Below, piece after piece: positions 1 to 12,619 of a stretch of 64,000 bases of DNA. Numbering within the stretch: the first letter of the stretch is position 1; the number at the start of each line of letters is the position of its first letter. The position numbers and the translations under genes were made by a program. Origin of the DNA: Phialocephala subalpina. Lineage: Eukaryota; Ascomycota; Leotiomycetes; Helotiales; Mollisiaceae. The DNA lies in the NCBI GenBank assembly GCA_900073065.1, contig FJOG01000023.1, positions 748,179 through 812,178 of the forward strand, given 5' to 3'. Under the pieces are notes generated by a model, which was not told where the DNA came from, ran no database searches, and was given only the letters and a program-made list of their open reading frames with translations.

Positions 1-45
1 GTTGGGAGTAAGGATGGGAAAGTCAGTCTGTGGGATATTTACTAG
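1..45 (+). CDS. 3' end of a WD40-repeat protein (partial)
   Basis: The first 45 bases read VGSKDGKVSLWDIY followed by TAG. That is the last blade of a WD40 beta-propeller: a serine and glycine-rich turn, a D-G-x-V strand and the closing LWD. The rest of the gene lies outside the window, so its identity cannot be given. The open frame runs to the window edge. Confidence 0.7.
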   Translation, partial: VGSKDGKVSLWDIY

Positions 46-2165
46 CAGACTCAACCTCTTCCGCAATTTAGCAACTATGATACCCATACTTGGAAAAGGT
101 TTAGCTTACGATCTGGCATTTGCAGATTCAGAATGACGGTCCCACTTTCATACGTTCATCCACCTAGTTCACATGCTAACTTTCATGTAACGCTCCCTCC
201 CACTCCACCCCGCTCAACCGCTCAACCGCTCCACCTCTCATCCCCTCACATTCTCATTTTCAATTCTAGTCTCCTTCAATTCCTCATTCGTCTCACAACC
301 ACTCCTCCCCAACCTCCCAGCCTCGTCTCATCGGCTATAAAAATTTCCTAGAAGCGTTAGCGGTCCCCCCTACTTTTTCTTCAACCTGAAGCAACCTGAA
401 GCCCATGCATCAAGATGAGCACTGGAGAGCGAGACTGTTTCCATAAGTATGGCACCAGGCTTGGATAAGACTGTATCCTAGGCCCCTCTTTCAAAGGGAA
501 ATTTACTTTTGGTTTGAAAGGTTGTGGATTTGTCATGGGGTTGGGAAGAGGTGTGTAAGGAGGTGTGAAGGCGGAGGGGAGGGGATGGGAGGTGGGGATT
601 TTGATGGTAGTTAAGAGATTGGGTGAGTGGGTTGGGACGAAAGGAGAGATGGTTGTAAGTGCTTGACTAACCTTGAGGAATTGGGACATTCTCGTTTCCA
701 AATTCCCAGACCGCATCCCGAACATCTCGAAATTCTCAAGTTATAAATAGGAAGAAGATAATCTTGACTATTGAAACTTCGGTAACGTACACCTAGTGTT
801 CATAAGTTGGATTTCCTCAGAGTTACGAGAGGGCTATAACACATGTTGATCCACCAGAGCGAAAATGAGTGTCTTATAACATGTCTTCGCCCCTTGGCGT
901 CCTGCCCTCCGGGGTATCCCTTTATATCTACTACGAGACATACAAATAACTAGTAGTATACGTAACATCTTTCTTGTTGTACTCAACCTGCGTCGTCAAT
1001 GCCGTTGCCGTGAAAATTTCCTAGCTCGCAGTCAGAACTATCCCAATACTACCAGATCTGAGTTGACTTACTGTGATGGTTGTACCCAACAGTAAAGACT
1101 TAATCACATTTTTGGTGACAGCAGTAGGAATACTAGTGATCAAGCAACTACAAGCAGAACTGATCTTGCTCGATGAAAGCGTTGCAAGCTAGCTCGGCGT
1201 AGCAACACCTCTCTTTGCGTGAGGTCCAGGACACCCTCCCTAACATCACAATCATAATTAGCATTTACTTTCAAAGCCTTCGTCGCCCTGAACGACCAAC
1301 GCGCAGCAGTGACCTGCCGGTAACTTCACTGGCTGGCTTTACTCGCATGTCCAGCGCCCATTGAGCAATTTACATGCAATACGCCATGATATGAAACTAG
1401 ACGCAAATTTTGCACAGATGTGGAGAGACTGTCTCGGAGAATTCGAGGAAGAAGCATCTGCACAGAAACCGCTACAGGCGGGGAGGCCCGTATTTGAAGC
1501 GAGAGCTACAGGTATCAGTCTCTCCAGATCAGTACAAGGTACATTTTGAGTATCGATACTAGCCAATACAAGCTTGATAAAAACTCTATCCCCTTGTTGA
1601 CTTAGAGGAATGAGGACATCGAGAAGCTCAGGAGTGAGGACTCAAGACTCATAAGCCTCATGGATTAGTTTGGCTTCGGAGAAACAGAATTTGAAGAAGC
1701 CGCTTCACAAGTGACATCGATACAATTCAGGTGCAAAGGAGATAGATCTAGGTTCTGTGGGGAGCAAGAAGAAAGCAAGCCACCGACCATATACCTTAGT
1801 TATCTTGAGCGACACGTGACTCCAAAGGTGGGCCTTAACAAGTGCTTTTTTCTGAAGGTCGACGTCGACGTCAACAAACATCGTTGATATAAAGTCCTCA
1901 ACCTTCTGCTTTTCCCATTCTTCATCACTTGAACGCTTGCTTGGCTAGGCAACCAAGGATCTTGCTGACTCGAGTCGGCTGGTCTTCCTGCCCTCCGGAC
2001 CCGACGCCGCAATTTTGCTTTTCATCTTAGAATGCCTCTCCCCAGATATATATCCTCGCAGTAGTCTGCTCCATCTCGCCTTGTTTATGTTCGTATCGTC
2101 TTCTGCTTTGCTCCATAGCGCTATTCTGCGGGTCCAATTAATGCAGGTCGAGTTGAAGTAGCATC
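46..2165. other. gene-poor stretch, no supported gene
   Basis: About 2.1 kb without a convincing gene. The open frames here (for example 381-725 minus and 1361-1549 plus) are short, overlap each other on both strands, lack family motifs and have no credible introns. No tRNA or long repeat was seen. The last part presumably carries the promoter of the acyltransferase locus that follows. Confidence 0.5.
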
Positions 2166-3491
2166 GTGATGTTTTCTTTCGTTCCTGACCGCGCTCGGCC
2201 CCTGGCATCTCGACCTTATCTGATCCCGGCCATATATTTAACATGCATCTTCGGGTCTCTCCTACCACAAGGAAGGGCTCGCAGTATATCAGTGACTGCT
2301 ACGCTGATCTACTTGATTGCTCCGATACCGAAATGTACCACGGGACAACGTGCTTCAGATCTTCTTCTTCCAACTCAAGGAATCCTTGTACTTGTCGGGT
2401 GGCTCGACTTCTTCGTGCTTCACTCACCCAATGAGTTTTATCGACTCAAAGACAAGGACAAGCCTCCGCAAACCGCCTTGGGCAGACTCGGATGGCATGC
2501 GGATTTGTGTTCAGTGATGAGAGGTGTTGGATGGAATTGGCAGGTCAAGAATGTCCCCGAGGCGGCTGATCCAAAGATAGCCAAGTGGTAAACGTTCAAT
2601 CTCCAGCGAGAAAACATACATTGACTGTCTCAGGGCTTTCGTCCGTACGGAGTCCTCCAAGGTGGTAATGTGGTATCTGCTTTTCGACCTATGCACGTAT
2701 CCTGTCCTTGGATCATCGTATCACTCGCATAACCCACTAGATCTGTTCTCCGACACCTTTCCTATGCAATTTCTGTTCACATGGCTACCGGCTCTGGGCA
2801 GCTACTATGCATTAAACATGCAATATTCGCTCGCTGTAGCGCTTTCGGTCCGTGTTGGGTTGTTCAAGCCTCAAGATTGGCCACCTGGTATGGGAAAGTT
2901 ACCAGATATCCTGACTGTGCGTGATCTTTGGGGTAAATTCTGGCATCAATTTCTACGAAGAGTCAGTGACCCATCAAATCAAGAGACTGTTGCTGACAAG
3001 AGATTTGATAGAAGCTTAACCTACCCTTCCGGGTCCTGAGTCGATGTGTACCGATACGCCGCGGCACCTTGACTTCCAAGTACCTTCAACTTTATCTGGC
3101 TTTCATTGCATCAGCCTGTCTTCACCATCTCGGAGCATGGAACACGCCTGATAGTAGCGCCGCCAACAATTGGAGACAGATGACCTTTTTCTTGATTCAG
3201 CCAATTGCCATAAAGCTTTGAAGACTTTGTGATCTATCTTGGGAAGAAAGGTGGCATAAAGGGGTCTTGTAAGCTGAGCCTCATGTTCCGTCGCTGTAGT
3301 TGTGCTGATATTATCATCATATAGGGAAGACGAAACTGCTTGGGAGAGTCTGGACGTTCTCATGGTTCACGTACTCCTTGCGCTTCGATGCTGCCTTCCA
3401 TTACGGTGCGCTTATCATGGAAATACCGGTCTTGCCGAGTGCCTTTCAAACAGTCTTCGGTCCATGGAAATTGTTTCTTGGAGATCGCTAA
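2166..3491 (+). pseudogene. wax-synthase-domain O-acyltransferase (MBOAT-like), broken by a 1-nt frameshift
   Basis: Exons 2166-2587, 2634-2961, 3012-3268 and 3325-3491 give about 390 residues, a normal length for fungal wax-synthase-domain membrane acyltransferases. Family marks are MRGVGWNWQVKNVP, the DLWGKFWHQFLRR block and the closing segment GRVWTFSWFTYSLRFDA. The three introns (46, 50 and 56 nt) have good donors and branch sites. In exon 3 the frame reads IQPIAI to about 3212. One extra A near 3213 then puts the expected SFEDFVIYLGKKGG in the next frame. As read, the product stops a few residues later, before the last conserved block. The family transfers acyl groups at internal membranes, often in secondary metabolism; no biosynthetic cluster is evident here. 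A sequencing error is possible but the run is only three A. Confidence 0.72.
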
Positions 3492-4448
3492 GATTCTGGA
3501 AATAAAGGGGTTCAGTATGACGGCGCACACGACTCTAAATTTGTACAGTACAGGATAATCGCCACTCCAATTCGGAATATCCATTTTATGAATAGCATTT
3601 CGTACACGGCTCCGTGCATTCTTCAACTAACGAAGTGTTCTGCTATTCTCTTTCAAGTCGGCAAAAGTGTTCCGGCATGACCAACTCGTCAACTGCGACT
3701 CAGCACGCATGACTTTTCATCGTCTACTCGAGCTCTGGAAACTGGCACCAGTTTCCAGATAGCGTTATGATTGATCTATCGATCCATTCCCGGGGCAGAT
3801 ATTCCTATATAAATCTTATATGCGTCCGCCAACGCGAACGCGGGTGATACGCTACAGTAACGTCAGTCAGTCATCCGCGGCCGACTTGCGCAGATGATGC
3901 GAGAGCCTCACCGCAGGATTAATTCCGCGATACGTTCTCTTCGCCTTCTCTTCTTCTCCTTTATTTCAAAGGGTGTCTAAAGTGATACTGCACTATGCCA
4001 ATTGATCCGTCTACCCCGCATTCGGTAGCCAGTGTGGGGTAAGCCTAGCCCCTGTCGCCGATCAAAACCTTGACTGTAACAGGCATGGAGCATCTCCTTT
4101 GGGTATTCAGCGCGATAAACCTCACGCATGGTTTGCTGTTGTACAGCTAAGAAGGCGGAACAGGTGCGCACGTCTCAGGGACAGGATGCGGAATTTCTGC
4201 GACGGAGCTCCTGAACACCAGGATTGGAGTACTTGATACGGCGATACCAGGGTTCGATATCAAGCTGAGTGAGACCCTCGGAATCGCTTCGTGATAGCCT
4301 CAAGTACAGCACATATCTTAGTTACGTACATTCGAGAAAGACATATATTGTGGTGGCTTTTCGTTTATTTGCTTTCCTATCAGTCGTTCGATTTTCTCAC
4401 CGTGCGTTCTCTCTTTCAGAACCTCAATTCTGTAACATCAACACTATC
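3492..4448. other. intergenic, no supported gene
   Basis: About 950 bases between the acyltransferase remnant and the GMC oxidoreductase. Only short overlapping frames without motifs are present. The last 150 bases, with CT-rich stretches, are the likely promoter and leader of the oxidoreductase. Confidence 0.5.
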
Positions 4449-6580
4449 ATGGCGAGCCATATCACTTTGGAGCCAGAGAGCTCCGAATATGATTACATCG
4501 TATGCGGGTACGTATCCATAATCCATTATCCAACCCTTCTAGCTGACCTTCAACTCAGTGGCGGTACATCTGGCTCTGTCCTCGCAGCTCGACTGGCAGA
4601 AGATCCCAACAATTCAGTACTTGTCATCGAAGCCGGCCAGCATAATTCTCTTCTTGAAAACACTGTCATGACTGGTGGCTGGTAAGGAATTATACTAGTA
4701 TAATCGAATTTTATTTACACTCCACAGGAGCCAGCTTTTCGACACAGAAGCCGATTGGAACATCACTACCGAACCAAGCCCAGGAGCCAATGGAAGACAG
4801 GTTAAGGTCAGTCGTGGAAAGTTTCTTGGGGGGTCGAGCGGATGCAACGGTACCCTGTGTATTCGAGGAACTAAGCAAGACTACGATGATTGGAATATTC
4901 CAGGCTGGAGCGGAGACGAAGTCTTTGGATATATGAAGAAGGTGAATATTTTGGTCCTAGTTTGTGTGGAAATCTACTGACCCTCCACAGGCTGAGAACT
5001 TCCACGGAAAGAAATGGTTCAAAGCTGATGATGCCGCTCATGGAAATAGCGGTCTTCTCGATATCGAGCCTCATGACCTGGTAAGATTTATTCTCTGTAT
5101 GAAAGTTCTTTGCTGACAAGTGCAGGCTCCCATCTCAAATATGATTCTCGAGTCTATGGAATCGCAGGGCTTAACACGGCAAGACGACATGTTCACCACA
5201 GGAGACAACCCACACGGCTGCGGCCACGCACCACGAACTGTCTACAAAGGAGACCGAACAACCGCTGCCAATTACTTGGTGAACAAGGGACCAAACTTGG
5301 CCATCAAGACCGAGACAACCGTCGACAAGGTGATTCTTGAAGGCTCCGGCTCAGATATTAGAGCCACAGCTGTGAAAGTCCTTGACAAAGACGGCAAAGA
5401 GCATGAGATCAAGGCCAGGAAGGAGATTATCGTGAGCGGAGGAGCATATTGCTCACCCACTATTCTGCTTCGTTCTGGAATTGGACCCAAGTCTGAACTT
5501 GCTAGTCACGGCATCGACTGCAAAGTCGACATTCCAGGAGTCGGCAAGAACCTCATGGACCATCTCGTAAGTCTTCTGAGTTATTTTTAAGGTTGATATC
5601 CTGACGATCTTTCAGATCGTCTTCATCTACTACTCAACCACCAAACCAAACCTAACAAACGACCACCTCCTCTACAAGCCCAACGCCTTCGGAGAAGCCT
5701 ACCGCCAATGGAAAGAAGAAAAGCGCGGCCCCCTATCCACCTTCCCCTTCGGCGCCTTCGGATTCGCCCGCCTCGACGACCGTCTAGCTAACGAGCCCAT
5801 CTGGAAAAACGCTCCCAGAAAAGAAGGCCGCGACCCCATGGGCCTCACTCCCTCTCAACCTAACATTGAATTCTTCAGTACAGAATGTTACGGTGGTCCC
5901 AAACAATACACCGATTACCCCGACGGCGAAACCACTCACGCATTCTCTTTAATCGCTGAACTGTTCGCTCCCCAATCTCGAGGAACCGTGACATTAAAAT
6001 CTGCTGACCCGAGCCATAATCCCGTTGTGAATCATAATTATCTAAGTGAGGAATTAGATGTAGTGGTTTTGAGTGAGGCATGTAGGTTTGCTAATGAGAT
6101 TATCATTCAAGGGAAGGGGACGAAGGATATTGTTGAAGGGAGTTGGCCGAAGACGTTGACGCATCATAAGCATACGAAGAGGGAGGATTGGGTTCCGTTC
6201 GTGAGAGATAATGCTACGACCTGTAAGCCCCTCTTCCTTTCCCCTCCCCCCCTTTCCCCTCCATCTCAAACATGCATTAACAAAACAAAGGCTACCACCC
6301 AGGCGGAACCTGCAAGATGGGCCCAGACAACGACCCAATGTCCGTCCTAGACGCCGAACTTCGCGTTCGTGGCGTGAAAGGCCTTCGAGTAGCAGATACG
6401 AGTGTTATGCCATTGCTGAATCAGGGACATACGCAGATGCCAGCTTATGCTATTGGAGAGAAGGCGGCGGATTTGATTAAGGGGCAGTTCTTGGAGTTGA
6501 GTGGGGAGGTCAATGAGGTTAAGTCTAAGGGTGCTCATGTTATGGAGCAGAATGGGAACGGGACTTTGGTGTTGAATTAG
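4449..6580 (+). CDS. GMC-family FAD oxidoreductase (choline / aryl-alcohol oxidase type)
   Basis: Seven exons: 4449-4507, 4559-4681, 4728-4941, 4991-5080, 5126-5566, 5616-6222 and 6291-6580. The N-terminus YDYIVCGGGTSGSVLAARLA is the Rossmann FAD-binding motif and is split by intron 1. The second signature (GGSSGCNGTLCIRG) follows near residue 105. The C-terminus has HPGGTCKMG and then NQGHTQMPAYAIGEKAADLI, which place the catalytic histidine pair in the usual position. Such enzymes oxidise alcohols, sugars or choline with FAD. There is no signal peptide, so the protein is probably intracellular. The substrate cannot be told from sequence. The ATG at 4449 is chosen because the family begins shortly before the Rossmann motif. 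The neighbouring acyltransferase remnant is a possible former partner, but that is inference. Confidence 0.9.
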
Positions 6581-6950
6581 GAATTTAGAGGTTTTTGTTT
6601 GTACGTAGTATTTCATGTTAAGGAGTGTATTGAATTTGAAATGAGCAGGTGGAATAGAAATCTGTCTACACTGGCTCTGCTCTAGATGAAGCTCTTACTT
6701 AATGATGGGTTTCGATGGCTTCGGTCTGAAATGTCTTTGTATTGCTCTCATGAAATGCTGCAGCAGATTGACACGTCTGTACTAAATGCAAAAGTGGTGG
6801 CAGAAAAATGACTTTTGACTTCCTGCACTATCTACTTGGTATCTTCATTTTACAGTATGCCTAGACTTTCCACATGGCACGTTTCCACGCCCATCTTATG
6901 CTGAACACCAAACGCCATCATATATCCCTACCCTTCATCAATCATATGCA
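6581..6950. other. convergent 3' regions of the GMC gene and nup49
   Basis: About 370 bases between two stop codons facing each other. It contains AT-rich stretches suitable for polyadenylation on both strands and no open frame of note. Confidence 0.5.
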
Positions 6951-8717
6951 TCAGTAGACTCCGTTGCGGTATCCCGTTCTTGGTTCTTTAGGAGTACCCG
7001 TAAATCTACCAAGTTGTAGACTCTGAAGCCCCTCTCTTGCACCTCCAACTCTACTAGCGACACCCAACAAGCTACTCTCGAACTCCATCAACGCACCAGT
7101 AAGTTGCTCCATGGGGTCATCTTGTCCAATGCCAGCGCCATTCTTTCTCGCAAGGACCTCGCTTTGTTGAGAAACAGAGCTAGCCTCCACATTTCGCAGA
7201 TGTTCCTCGATCTCGATCATGTGCTTTTGATAACTTGAAAGGGTGCTTGCTATCTCATCCGCCGCTGACGAGAAGAAACTGACGATGTCCTGTGCCTCGG
7301 CATCGCCATCGGCCTGGGTCTGCGAACTACCAGTGGTTGGTTTGGTCCACATGTTGTTATTATGGTATTGTGGTGGGAGCTTCAGGTTGTCGATAGCTTT
7401 GAAGCTTAACTTCGCGTTCTCGGCATCAGTCTTGACTAGTCTTTGGGCGAGTGAGATTGCCTGAACATCGGAATCCGCTGCATTCTCTACCCCAATCAGC
7501 TTTCTCCTGCAGAACTCGACATCATTCGGGACTTGTGCCAGTTGTGAATCGTGGGCCGTCATGATGGCATCGCATTGAGTTTTAAGTTGAATCTGGGCCT
7601 GAATCACGTCGTCGAATTTTTGGATCTCCTTCTGCAGGTCGTCGTGTAAGTCGTTGAATCGTGTTGTGCCTCGAATATTGGAGGGATCTATTCGTACGCC
7701 TGGGGCTGTCTGTTGTTGTTGCTGTTGATTCGTAGATTGCCCTAGAGAAAGACCACCACCTAATGTGCTTCCAAATAGACCTTGACCAGTGTTTTGATTC
7801 AGTTGTCCGGATGGTTGCGCCGAAGCTCCACTGTATACTGTCAGCACATATTCCTATCTAGTTAGAGGAGAGGCATACAATAAGTTTGGCTTATTTTGAT
7901 TTTGGTTGTTCATATTGCTGAAGAGACCTCCACTTTGAGCCGGCTGTGTTGTGTTTGAAGCCCCAAAAAGTCCGCCACCAGTTGGTTGATTCTGCTGCCC
8001 CGCGAGTCCTGAAAACAAGCCGCCAGTCTGCTGAGGTTGTGATGTAGTCGTCGATGAGCCGAATAATCCACCCGTCTGCTGAGGCTGCGAAGAGCCAAAT
8101 AATCCACCTGTCTGAGCCGGTTGGGAAGTGTTCGTATTTCCGAATAGTCCTCCACTCTGCGCAGGCTGTGCCGACCCAAAGAGACCTGCCGTCTGTGGTT
8201 GTGTTGGCGCCGCCGTTGAGCCAAATAACCCACCGGTCTGAGCTGGCTGTGAAGTGTTGGTATTCCCAAACAATCCACCACTCTGCGCAGGCTGTGTAGA
8301 TCCAAAGAGGCCCCCGGATTGTGGTTGTGTAGTAGCTGCCGTAGATCCAAACAGTCCTCCTGGCTGTGAGCTTGCTGCAGTCGATCCGAATAGTCCTCCA
8401 GTCTGTGGTTGAGTCGTCGTAGTTGACCCAAATAGACCACCAGTTTGAGGAGCAGAGGTCGTTGCACCGAAAAGCCCACCGGCTGGCTTAGCTTGCGTAC
8501 TTCCAAACATTCCTCCTGCTGCTGGTGTCGTACCAGTACTCGATCCACTAGATGAATGTTAATTGTGGCTGATCTTTTTGTTGTCCCTTGCGTCCTGGGA
8601 GATCGTTTTCTTCTGACGCGAGATTTGGTAGCCTGGAACCACTCACAATAGCGAATTGGCGGAATTGGTGTTGATGCTTAAGCCGCCTGGTCCACTAGCA
8701 GATCTACCAAATGCCAT
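6951..8717 (-). CDS. nup49: FG-repeat nucleoporin Nup49 (NUP58/45 type)
   Basis: Three exons in transcript order: 8717-8647, 8547-7879 and 7830-6951, giving 539 residues. Residues 1-270 are a low-complexity region with about 15 GLFG or LFG units separated by S, T, Q, P and A-rich spacers; this is the disordered part that lines the nuclear pore and binds transport receptors. From about residue 295 the chain becomes helical, starting IRGTTRFNDLHDDLQKEI. That is the coiled-coil segment which joins Nsp1 and Nup57 in the central channel complex. Introns of 99 and 48 nt are supported by frame, and each splits an LFG codon set. The gene is divergent from fip1 with 217 bases between the start codons. 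Confidence 0.93.
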
Positions 8718-8934
8718 AATATTTGCGCAAGCTGTTGGCGCTCCTAGTCGTGGGTTAGACCTGAAGGTAGAAAGCCGCTGCGATCGTGAAGTTCTGGGGC
8801 GACGCGCTGCGGGCGAAAAATATTGGCTTGGCGCTTAGCGAGGAAGCTCAAGCTCAAAGTACGTACCTTACAGGAACAACATCCACAACATCAACCATAT
8901 CAGATCGAGAAGCACATGCTGCAGATACTGCAAG
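8718..8934. promoter_or_regulatory. shared divergent promoter of nup49 and fip1
   Basis: The two start codons face away from each other across 217 bases, so both core promoters must lie here or overlap the 5' leaders. No TATA box is obvious, as is common for fungal housekeeping genes. The call rests on gene arrangement only. Confidence 0.5.
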
Positions 8935-10066
8935 ATGGACGTCGACGAGGATGATGATTTCTACGCGCCCGAGGATACGGAGACAGACAATAAAGAGCAG
9001 GAGAGCGAAGAAGCAGTCCAATCGGTTTCGAAAGCAGCGCAACAAGATGAGGACCTAGAGGAAGGGGAGGAGGAAGACGAGGCAATTGAGGAAGACAGTG
9101 ACTCTGTAAGCTTTCAATATCCATTGGAGAATTGCTGCTGACTTTTGCCTAGGACATAGACATCATCACCGAGCGGAAAGATGGCAGCAAACCTGCCCCA
9201 CCAGCATCGTCAGTAACTTCTCTGGTTCGAGTGAGCTCACAATTAACGCATCCCCAGCCAGCCGAAGTATAACGACATTAGAAATATACCCCAGAGAACG
9301 AGCGCGAGCGATGTCGCCACTAAGCCTCCCACAGCGAAGAAAGAAACGGCCAAGAGTACCCCGCAGATCTCTGGTGGAGCAGACCTGCCTGGTATCTCGA
9401 CTTCGAAGATCGATATCGACGGGAAGCCAATCTATGAACCTGCAGGAAAGCCGATCACACAAGTCAATATTGATGAAGGCATGTACGATTGATGCCTCAA
9501 TTGCGCCAGTACTAACGTCGTCAGATCTCGTTGACAGCGACAAGCCATGGCGACGGCCAGGCACTGATGTCAGTGACTACTTCAATTACGGCTTCGACGA
9601 ATTCACATGGGCTCTTTACGCGAGCAAACAGGACTCCCTACGATCAGAATATAGTCAGGATAAGATCGCCGCGAACAACAAGAAGATGTTCGAGGATATG
9701 AACATGATGATGGCTATGGGAGCCATGCCAGGAATGATTCCGGGAGCATCTGGAGGAGCTGCAATGCCCGGAATGGAAGGCATGCCACCAGAGATGCAAC
9801 AAATGATGCAGCAGATGATGGCTTCAGGGATGGACCCGAGTCAAATGGACCCGGCGACTATGTTCGCAGGTATGCAAGGAGCTCAAGCTGGTGCCGGAGG
9901 GGCAGGCGGTGCTCAAGCAGGAAATCAAGCTCAAGGCTTTGGAGGTCAAGGAGGATTTGGTCAAGGCCAGAATCAATATGGTTATGATCAGGGTATGAAC
10001 TCAGGAGGAGATGCCAGAAATCGTGGCGGCAACTTTGGTAGGGGCCGTGGTAAAGGCAGATGGTAA
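8935..10066 (+). CDS. fip1: pre-mRNA polyadenylation factor Fip1
   Basis: Four exons: 8935-9105, 9153-9208, 9258-9478 and 9525-10066, giving 329 residues. The N-terminus is strongly acidic, as in Fip1, which there contacts poly(A) polymerase. The Fip1 signature lies at residues 150-185 and contains DKPWRRPGTDVSDYFNYGF followed by DEFTWALY; it binds CPSF30/Yth1 in the cleavage and polyadenylation factor. The C-terminus is rich in M, G, Q and A and ends in an RGG-like stretch (RNRGGNFGRGRGKGRW). Intron 3 (9479-9524) starts with GC rather than GT: only exon ...GAT GAA G joined to AT CTC GTT keeps the frame into the signature. All other introns are GT-AG. Confidence 0.93.
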
Positions 10067-12619
10067 TTTGCTTTCGAGAGACGTTTGGCACATCTCGCAT
10101 GAGCCAAATTATCTCGACGACTCCCATACTGGATATCCTTGCTGGTTGCGGAACGGAAAAAATTCATAACGGCCGGCGTTTCTACTGGATCGCTTCTACT
10201 AGCGCAGAATTGGGAACTTTTCAGGGGTTCGGGAGTCTGCTTGCAAGACATGGGGTGATCATTTGCATGGTCAGGTTGTCATTGGTATTTATCATCTAGT
10301 GCTCTGGCCAGTCTGACCATGAAATTATTCAGGCTACTTGCATCAATGGGTTCAGATGCAGTAGAATGCGATTGCGTTGGTTCTTTGAATGAAGAGAAGC
10401 AGACAAACTTATGGGTCACTTGCTAATGTAACTCATATATTGGATTCTTGATGTTTACACGCCTGAGTTAGTGTTCAGAACTTGCTGTTTCAATGTTCCT
10501 GCTTTATGGGGACATTAAAAGGTCATATTGTAGTGCTTCTACTCCGGTAATGCACACGCCTTGATTGGATAGCTATGCGGGTTTTCATGGGTTGCTCCCG
10601 CCTTACTTGGACATCTAGCAGGTGGAATCCTTCAGATTGGTTGCTCCCGCCTCAATGGGATTCGGCCACCTCTTCCAACACAACAGCCATTGTTCGTCCA
10701 TGTCTTCGTTATCTAAGTGGCATCTGGAGATCTGCTCCTGTTGTCAGCAGACAATTATTCCTCCTGATCTTCGTCATCAACATGTGCTCTCAAGCTTTTC
10801 AGTCATCCCTAGATGGATTCAATGCTCGTCCTCATCTCCGCATCCGAGATGCTGTCCACATACCTCAGCCCTTCTACAATGGGAGACAATGTTCGTCCTC
10901 ACTACCGTTACCGACGCGGAACTCTGTCTCTCATCCCCCCATCCCAGACTTCTCGGAACGCAGCGGACAAATCCGCTACCACTAACTAGGCGGGATCGAA
11001 ACTCTGGCTAATGCCGCTGGAGGAGACATTGCTCGTGTTCATCTTCGTTGCCGGGATGTGTTCCGGCCTCTCCTCCTCATCACATCTCGGTACGGAGCGG
11101 ACTGAGCTGCCGCTGTTGACTTTGAGATCAGAATTTTGGCTAACATTGGGACAGATTGTACACCTCTTGAACGAACATTGAAAGAATGGGTCTGAGTTTG
11201 CTCTTCTCTACCGACATTCGATGGATCTAATGTTCGAGTACTCGAGGTACAACATCCTAGCAGCCTGGCAGTTTGAGCCACTGTCTCCTGCACTCAATAC
11301 CAAGATCAGCAATAGCTCATAGACTCTCGTTACGTAGCGGCTGGATTCTCCACTGGTTGTCCCTCGAGGAAGCGACTGCTTCACTGAGGGGGCAACAGTA
11401 AAGAGAAGGCAAGCGCCGCCATCTAAGGTCCTACCTATTTTGGCAACCGGAACGTTCTCAAACGAGACAGGGGTAGGGCGTCAACTCTACTAGAAAAGAC
11501 CAGTACCTGCCCTCAATTAGGATCCCTCACACAACAACCATAATATAATCCATCCCCAATACTTCCAGTACATAGCAACGAGGCAATGTTCAGGGGGATC
11601 TAGCCTTGACCATCCCCGATTCAACACGTTACGCGGTTGTCTGTAAAGGCATAGAAACACTCAGGGAGGGCTTCACCAGTTACACAAGAGCCTCTACCTA
11701 AAAGTTGCAGAGCCACCTACACAAGGTTGCTTCCACGCCCTACAACGGCAAGGGTAGAGTAATATCATCCCCAGACTCAAACCGTTGCCAATCCCTAAAC
11801 AATGGTAGGAGGCTGCATAAGGAGTGGCCCTTAACGAGCTTCGACAAGGCTCTTCTGTCTTCGGAACAAATTACGCAAGACAGCTGGTGTGGTCCACAAG
11901 TGGTAAAGTAAGTCTGACGAAGGCTTTATCATCTCAACATCCATATCATCCCAATACCGTGTTCGAAGCCACGGAATCACTACAGGGAAAGGGCACCAAC
12001 TAATTTGAACGAGGCTCTACAATTATCAGAGCAAAGGACATAAGGCTAGGGCAACTGTCGATTTCCACGTGAACTCTTGCTAGTCTTAGCGAGGGCGGCA
12101 GACTCGAGCTTTATCACCGCTTTCAACCTCGAATATTCCTTTCGCACACAACTCTTCTTCGACAACTCCGAGGACCGCACTTCGTTTACCAGTCTTCTGG
12201 AAAGCTTGTTGCGCTACGCATGTTCTATTTCTAACTCGAGGTTCATCCTTGTCCTCCTCAATTCAAAACACCCTGCGAACTCGCTCCTGGCCGCCAGTCA
12301 TTGCGCTTCTGGTTCTCTTGGGGCGTCACCATCGACAGGTTAGTCATATGTGGTCTCCCTTTATTCTTTGACCTCCTTTTTCTTCATACAACACCCCTGT
12401 TCAGAGAGTCACACCAATATCTCTTCATTCCCTGAAGCCCTCCTTCCTTCTTTACATTCCCGTTTTCGTCTTCGCACCACCGACTCACCTTCGGACCACA
12501 AATTCGTCTTCGCATCGTTCGTTCTCCTCGCACCAGTCTCTCGTCTTCACTGCCGACTCTCTTCTTCGCCGCCGTTCATCTTCGTCACCGCTAACATCTT
12601 TCCGCACAGATTTCCCAGC
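10067..12619. other. long gene-free stretch with degenerate short repeats, then a CT-rich leader
   Basis: About 2.5 kb without a supported gene. Around 10590-11050 short motifs recur imperfectly: a 14-mer GGTTGCTCCCGCCT appears at 10590 and 10639, and variants of TTCGTCCTCATCTTCG recur at roughly 10690, 10825, 10890 and 11035. The open frames here look like by-products of that composition. From about 12350 to 12619 the sequence is CT-rich and open in the frame of the next gene but has no ATG, which fits a long 5' leader. Confidence 0.45.

Noticed and set aside
381..725. Minus-strand frame of 114 residues near the left edge
   Set aside because: Proline and serine-rich composition from a CT-biased strand, no motif, no splice support and no homologous neighbour.
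2166..6580. Secondary-metabolite cluster formed by the acyltransferase and the GMC oxidoreductase
   Set aside because: Only two genes, one broken, with no synthase, terpene cyclase, P450 or regulator nearby.
10575..11011. Two overlapping plus-strand frames of about 130 residues
   Set aside because: Both arise from the same degenerate repeats in two frames; neither has protein-like blocks.
12350..12619. N-terminal extension of the orphan gene
   Set aside because: The frame is open but begins at GTG and has no ATG; the CT-rich composition fits a leader.
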